Assembly: GCA_030613145.1 (NCBI GenBank)
Contig: JAUWMM010000045.1
Coordinates: 1 to 9,212, forward strand
Source: Desulfobacterales bacterium
Lineage (GTDB): Bacteria > Desulfobacterota > Desulfobacteria > Desulfobacterales > C00003060
Direction of reading: 5' to 3'
Length of the DNA stretch: 9,212 nt
In this document: positions 7,015 through 9,212 of the stretch, piece by piece
Layout: each line of letters opens with the position of its first letter
Numbering within the stretch: position 1 is the first letter of the stretch
Program-made: the position numbers and the translations under genes
Notes under the pieces: model-generated
The model's input: only the letters and a program-made list of their open reading frames with translations
The model's database searches: none
Told to the model about the DNA's origin: nothing

Positions 7015-7037
7015 ATAAAATCGCCCCGCGATTTTAT
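7015..7037 (-). promoter_or_regulatory. Perfect 10-bp hairpin or operator in the kinase leader
   Basis: ATAAAATCGC (7015-7024) and GCGATTTTAT (7028-7037) form a perfect 10-bp stem around a CCC loop (GGG in the minus-strand RNA). It ends 17 bases before the kinase ATG. It could be a repressor operator or an RNA stem affecting ribosome access. It lies outside the larger palindromic element that begins at 7055. Confidence 0.5.
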
Positions 7038-7054
7038 TAAAATAAAGGTAGGAG

Positions 7055-7250
7055 TTTAGCCTTTTGAAAAAACCCAGATTTTACTCACTCCTGTAAACAA
7101 TTTTGGGATTTGCGATTCGCCTGGCTCAATTGCAAAAACTCGGGCTAACGCCCTCAAACAGTTTGCAATTCTTAACGCCAGGCTCATCGTAAATCTTTTT
7201 CCAAAATTGCTCAATGTCGTTCGCAAAACAGGGTTTTTGAAAACGCTAAA
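7055..7250. repeat. 196-nt palindromic repeat element A
   Basis: The whole stretch folds on itself. TTTAGC plus a TTTTgAAAAAACCC-like run (7055-7075) pairs with GGGTTTTTGAAAA and GCTAAA (7231-7250). CAATTTTGG near 7098 pairs with CCAAAATTG at 7201-7209, CGCCTGGC near 7118 pairs with GCCAGGC near 7177, and an inner TTGCAA pairs across a GGGC-TAAC-GCCC core. Its central 29 bases (7135-7163) recur exactly, inverted, in element B at 8825-8853. It has no coding potential and looks like a dispersed REP- or MITE-type element. Confidence 0.7.
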
Positions 7251-7410
7251 TTGTTACAAATAAAGTTGTTTCGCCTCTTAAAAAATGAACATAGGCGACT
7301 CGCCCTAATTTAGGACACAGCATACTTCGATAAAGGGTCTAAATCAAGGTAAAAACAAGAACTAAATCAACTAAATACGAAGCATACTTCATCTCGTCCT
7401 TGCTGACCGA

Positions 7411-7429
7411 GTGTTTATTATTTAGACAC
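7411..7429. promoter_or_regulatory. Candidate enhancer site 1 (GTGTTTATTATTTAGACAC)
   Basis: Partial dyad whose outer parts GTGTTTA and TAGACAC are inverted with one mismatch. It is centred about 245 bases upstream of the predicted start near 7665. The site at 7448-7466 is a direct copy at 14 of 19 positions. Confidence 0.45.
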
Positions 7430-7447
7430 AAGTACGCCCTTTTGCAA

Positions 7448-7475
7448 GTGTACATAATTTAGACGGTTGCGTCTA
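7448..7475. promoter_or_regulatory. Candidate enhancer site 2 with overlapping perfect dyad TAGACG-N4-CGTCTA
   Basis: GTGTACATAATTTAGACGG (7448-7466) repeats site 1 with the consensus GTGTnnATnATTTAGAC, 37 bases apart. Its right half overlaps a perfect dyad, TAGACG-GTTG-CGTCTA (7460-7475). The centre is about 200 bases upstream of the predicted sigma-54 start, which suits an NtrC-type activator. Confidence 0.5.
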
Positions 7476-7531
7476 TTTTCTCACAGCGCATAACCTGTTG
7501 AAATAACAGCTAACTGCATTCCCGTCTTCTA

Positions 7532-7545
7532 GTGTGTCTATTTTT
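7532..7545. promoter_or_regulatory. Candidate enhancer half-site 3 (GTGTGTCTATTTTT)
   Basis: The reverse complement reads AAAAATAGACACAC and matches the right half of site 1 (ATTTAGACACA) in inverted orientation, about 128 bases upstream of the predicted start. On its own it is weak; its value lies in repeating the TAGACAC core. Confidence 0.35.
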
Positions 7546-7638
7546 GCCTCAATAAAGCACTATGCCATTCTTTTCATTTGACGCCTGTATCTATGTAATT
7601 ATCAACTATTACAAGAAGATACAAATTATGTGTTCTTG

Positions 7639-7654
7639 TGGCATGCTCGTTGCT
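7639..7654 (+). promoter_or_regulatory. Sigma-54 (-24/-12) promoter of the GcvH-like gene
   Basis: TGGCAT-GCTCG-TTGCT differs from the RpoN consensus TGGCAC-N5-TTGCW at one non-essential position and keeps the required GG-N10-GC spacing. The start would be near 7665, 28 bases before the ATG, leaving room for the ribosome site. This position also shows that the open frame upstream of 7693 is untranslated. Confidence 0.85.
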
Positions 7655-7678
7655 GTACTTATTATCAAAAACAGAAAC

Positions 7679-7687
7679 AAGGGAGGG
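7679..7687 (+). promoter_or_regulatory. Ribosome binding site fixing the GcvH-like start
   Basis: AAGGGAGGG lies five to six bases before ATG 7693; a second ATG follows directly at 7696. It excludes the longer frame from 7630, which would also start upstream of the sigma-54 transcription start. Confidence 0.85.
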
Positions 7688-7692
7688 AAATC

Positions 7693-8628
7693 ATGATGGC
7701 TGCCAGCAAGAAATCAAGCGTAAAGGGACTGAAAATTGCCCAAGACGAATGCATCTGGATGAAGGCTGGGGTCGTAAACTTTAGGCTGTGCGATAGCAAT
7801 TACGATTGCATAAACTGTAGCTTTGACAAATCCATAGCCAAAATTGTATCTGAGAATAGACAAAAACGTAGCGCAGGCTTGGTACTGAAGGGCAAGAAGG
7901 ATCGCATGAGAAGCTGGCGTGAACATTTCAACGAGTTGGATGCCAGCCAGCGCCAGTGCCGCCACATGCTGTCCGGTCGCGTAGAATATAAGATCTGCGC
8001 CAATGCCTTCCTGTGCCACAAGTGCGAATTTGACGAACTCGTAGAAAATGAAGTGACTGCCCTTGACCCGATTTCACCAGTGACCCTGACCAATGTCTTA
8101 GGCTACTCCTTGGCCGAGGGGCACTACTATCACCGGGGCCATAGTTGGGCCATGATCGACTATGGAGCACGCATCCGTGTAGGGTTGGATGATTTTGCAA
8201 CCAGGCTCTTTGGACCCAACAAGAACCTGGAACTCCCTTCCCTGGGTGATGAGGTGATCCAGAATGAAACAGGGTGGGTACTCAAGCGAGACAACCACCG
8301 GGCGGAGATGCTCTCACCTATTCAAGGGATTGTAACCGCTGTCAATCAAAAGCTCATAGATACCCCAGAGCTCATGCACAAATCCCCTTACCAAATGGGA
8401 TGGCTTTTTATGGTGGAACCTACAAAAATGAAGAAAAACCTGAAAGATCTTATGAGCGGGCAAGAAAGCGTAGAGTGGATGCAAAACGAGTCAACACGTC
8501 TCAGGAATCTTGTAGCCGAAGAATACGGTGCAACTGCCTCTGCCGGTGGCTTTCCAGTCGACGATATTTACGGAAATCTACCGGAAATTGCCTGGGAGAC
8601 ACTCGTACATGAGTTTTTATTGACATAG
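7693..8628 (+). CDS. GcvH-like protein with duplicated four-cysteine motif and no lipoyl-lysine
   Basis: Protein of 311 aa, probably cytoplasmic. The N-terminal part holds two copies of C-x12-C-x5-C-x2-C: C20/C33/C39/C42 and C89/C102/C108/C111. The shared context is G-x-V in the first gap and C-x-F-D after the last Cys. Such sets usually bind Zn or an Fe-S cluster. Residues about 131-265 align with glycine cleavage H protein (GHYYHRGHSWAMID, LPSLGDEV, SPIQGIVTAVN, GWLFMVEP). A gap-free alignment against canonical H protein, ESVKAASDIYAPVSG, puts N201 at the lipoyl-lysine position. It therefore should not carry lipoate there and is unlikely to serve glycine cleavage; no gcvP or gcvT is nearby. 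The C-terminal tail (about 265-311) is extra to H protein. It is expressed divergently from the kinase, from a sigma-54 promoter. Related to Cys-rich GcvH-like proteins of this phylum; molecular role unknown. Confidence 0.9.
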   Translation: MMAASKKSSVKGLKIAQDECIWMKAGVVNFRLCDSNYDCINCSFDKSIAKIVSENRQKRSAGLVLKGKKDRMRSWREHFNELDASQRQCRHMLSGRVEYKICANAFLCHKCEFDELVENEVTALDPISPVTLTNVLGYSLAEGHYYHRGHSWAMIDYGARIRVGLDDFATRLFGPNKNLELPSLGDEVIQNETGWVLKRDNHRAEMLSPIQGIVTAVNQKLIDTPELMHKSPYQMGWLFMVEPTKMKKNLKDLMSGQESVEWMQNESTRLRNLVAEEYGATASAGGFPVDDIYGNLPEIAWETLVHEFLLT

Positions 8629-8670
8629 CCTTCACAAGCGGCATCAAAATCTCAAAAGGAACCAATCAAC

Positions 8671-8716
8671 AAGGTCTCCTGTGAAATGAATCAGCCGTTT
8701 CATAGGAGGCCTTTTT
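8671..8716 (+). terminator. Intrinsic terminator after the GcvH-like gene
   Basis: AAGGTCTCCTGTGAAA (8671-8686) pairs with TTTCATAGGAGGCCTT (8698-8713), 16 positions with only two G-T wobbles and an 11-base loop. It is followed by a T-run ending at 8716. It lies 42 bases past the stop codon and makes the GcvH-like gene a monocistronic unit. Confidence 0.92.
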
Positions 8717-8742
8717 CAACTGTTTCGCACCGTAGGCACTAT

Positions 8743-8928
8743 AAGCTGTTTCAAAACTCTTTGACGACTCCATTTTGGCCATTTTTGTCAAAAGTTCTTA
8801 GCGAAGCGAAGTGTTAAAAATTGTAACTGTTTGAGGGCGTTAGCCCGAGTTTTACAATTTTAGCGAAGCGAGCTTAGAACTTTCAAAAGTGGCCAAACAG
8901 ACCAAGGAAAAGGGTTTTGAAACAGCTT
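8743..8928. repeat. 186-nt palindromic repeat element B
   Basis: Perfect 15-bp terminal inverted repeats AAGCTGTTTCAAAAC (8743-8757) and GTTTTGAAACAGCTT (8914-8928). Further inverted pairs lie inside (TTTGGCC with GGCCAAA, AAGTTCT with AGAACTT, AATTGTAA with TTACAATT), and a central GGGC-GTTA-GCCC core. AGCGAAGCGA occurs on both sides in the same orientation. The core 8825-8853 is identical, inverted, to 7135-7163 in element A. TA lies one base outside each end. It is a non-coding, REP- or MITE-like element and could act as a transcription barrier between the convergent genes. Confidence 0.75.
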
Positions 8929-9212
8929 CTAGACAATACCTAAGTGCTCGTATTCATCTCGTAAAAATCTTACGCAGTACCGGCAAAAATAAATCGGTTT
9001 TTCATCGATATGGTCCAGGACAGGAAAGCTGTTCATTATGCATCGATCTTCCTTGCAGTGCTGAAGGCGAAAGGTGTGGGCCATCTCATGGACAGCAATC
9101 TTTGCAGCCCTTTCAAAAAGGCGTTTTACGGGACCAGGTTCCCAGTCCTTGCCTCTGGCCAGCCGGTACGTGGAGATCACGGCTGCATTGCCCCCCAGTT
9201 CCCCCTCCCCAA
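8929..9212 (-). CDS. amzA: Archaemetzincin zinc metalloprotease, C-terminal part (5' end beyond window)
   Basis: The frame is open to the right edge; only the C-terminal 93 or so codons are present. The visible protein reads ELGGNAAVISTYRL, then the zinc-binding motif HEMAHTFRLQHC, C-x-M (CIM), and CRYC downstream. Archaemetzincins are defined by HExxHxxGxxHC-x4-C-x-M and a later CxxC, so the family is clear: HExxH and the third His bind catalytic zinc, the Met forms the Met-turn, and the four Cys bind a structural zinc. One oddity is R in place of the conserved G of HExxHxxG (codon CGC where GGC would give Gly). Physiological substrates of bacterial members are not established. The gene runs convergently with the GcvH-like gene and ends directly against palindromic element B. 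No functional link to the two-component locus is visible. Confidence 0.88.
   Translation of the reverse strand, partial: GEGELGGNAAVISTYRLARGKDWEPGPVKRLFERAAKIAVHEMAHTFRLQHCKEDRCIMNSFPVLDHIDEKPIYFCRYCVRFLRDEYEHLGIV

Larger units (their letters stand above)
7251..7638. other. AT-rich control region upstream of the GcvH-like gene; no gene
   Basis: No credible coding frame lies in this stretch. It contains repeated WWTAGAC-type motifs (listed separately), a direct repeat AGCATACTTC (7319-7328 and 7381-7390), AACTAAAT twice near 7360-7375, and weak IHF-like sequence (ATCAACTATTAC, 7601-7612, one mismatch) between the enhancer-like sites and the sigma-54 promoter. The arrangement fits a sigma-54 enhancer region. 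Confidence 0.45.

Noticed and set aside
7630..7692. N-terminal extension of the GcvH-like gene (frame open from 7630)
   Set aside because: The sigma-54 promoter at 7639-7654 lies inside it and a strong ribosome site precedes ATG 7693.
7714..8298. Four minus-strand open frames of 66-101 codons
   Set aside because: They are antisense to the well-supported GcvH-like gene and have no recognisable motifs.
7693..8628. Reading the GcvH-like gene as a working glycine cleavage H protein
   Set aside because: The lipoyl-lysine position is Asn, two Cys motifs and a C-terminal extension are added, and no other glycine cleavage gene is nearby.
7055..8928. The two related palindromic elements as a CRISPR array or integron sites
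   Set aside because: Only two copies, in inverted orientation, of nearly 200 bases each and without spacers, integrase or cas genes.

Overview
The window reads as a stretch of chromosome from an anaerobic, probably sulfate-reducing member of the Desulfobacterota. The indicators are an HdrA-family flavin/iron-sulfur oxidoreductase, an NtrC-type (sigma-54) two-component system, a Cys-rich GcvH-like protein of a type I associate with this group, an archaemetzincin, and palindromic intergenic repeats. This assignment is inference from gene content; there is no rRNA, tRNA or other phylogenetic marker. No CRISPR array, phage gene or transposase was seen.

Layout from left to right. 1-1977 (minus): the first 659 codons of a large HdrA-like gene whose 3' end lies beyond the left edge. 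1978-2411: its leader, a candidate sigma-70 promoter, and a strong terminator for the next gene. 2412-3488 (minus): a response regulator made of two receiver domains joined by a Cys-containing linker, with no output domain. 3489-3823: its control region, with a perfect-consensus sigma-54 promoter and two matching dyads. 3824-5227 (minus): a complete NtrC-type regulator. 5228-5572: a repeat-rich spacer. 5573-6997 (minus): a PAS histidine kinase with a Rossmann-like N-terminal domain. 6998-7692: a long divergent intergenic region with a 196-nt palindromic element, repeated TAGAC motifs and a second sigma-54 promoter. 7693-8628 (plus): a Cys-rich GcvH-like protein without the lipoyl-lysine, followed by a terminator. 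8743-8928: a second palindromic element that shares a 29-nt core with the first. 8929-9212 (minus): the 3' part of an archaemetzincin gene.

How the genes may work together (inference). The kinase and the NtrC-type regulator form a natural pair. The only two convincing sigma-54 promoters in the window lie in front of the double-receiver gene and the GcvH-like gene, and both have dyad or repeat sites upstream at enhancer-like distances. The simplest model is a local regulon: a kinase that may read NAD(P)(H) or a related nucleotide drives the activator, which switches on a double-receiver phospho-relay or sink protein and a Cys-rich GcvH-like protein. The HdrA-like oxidoreductase next door has its own candidate sigma-70 promoter. 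It links the locus to electron transfer but is not clearly under the same control. The candidate undescribed system is this nucleotide- or redox-sensing two-component circuit wired to a non-lipoylated GcvH-like metal/Fe-S protein.
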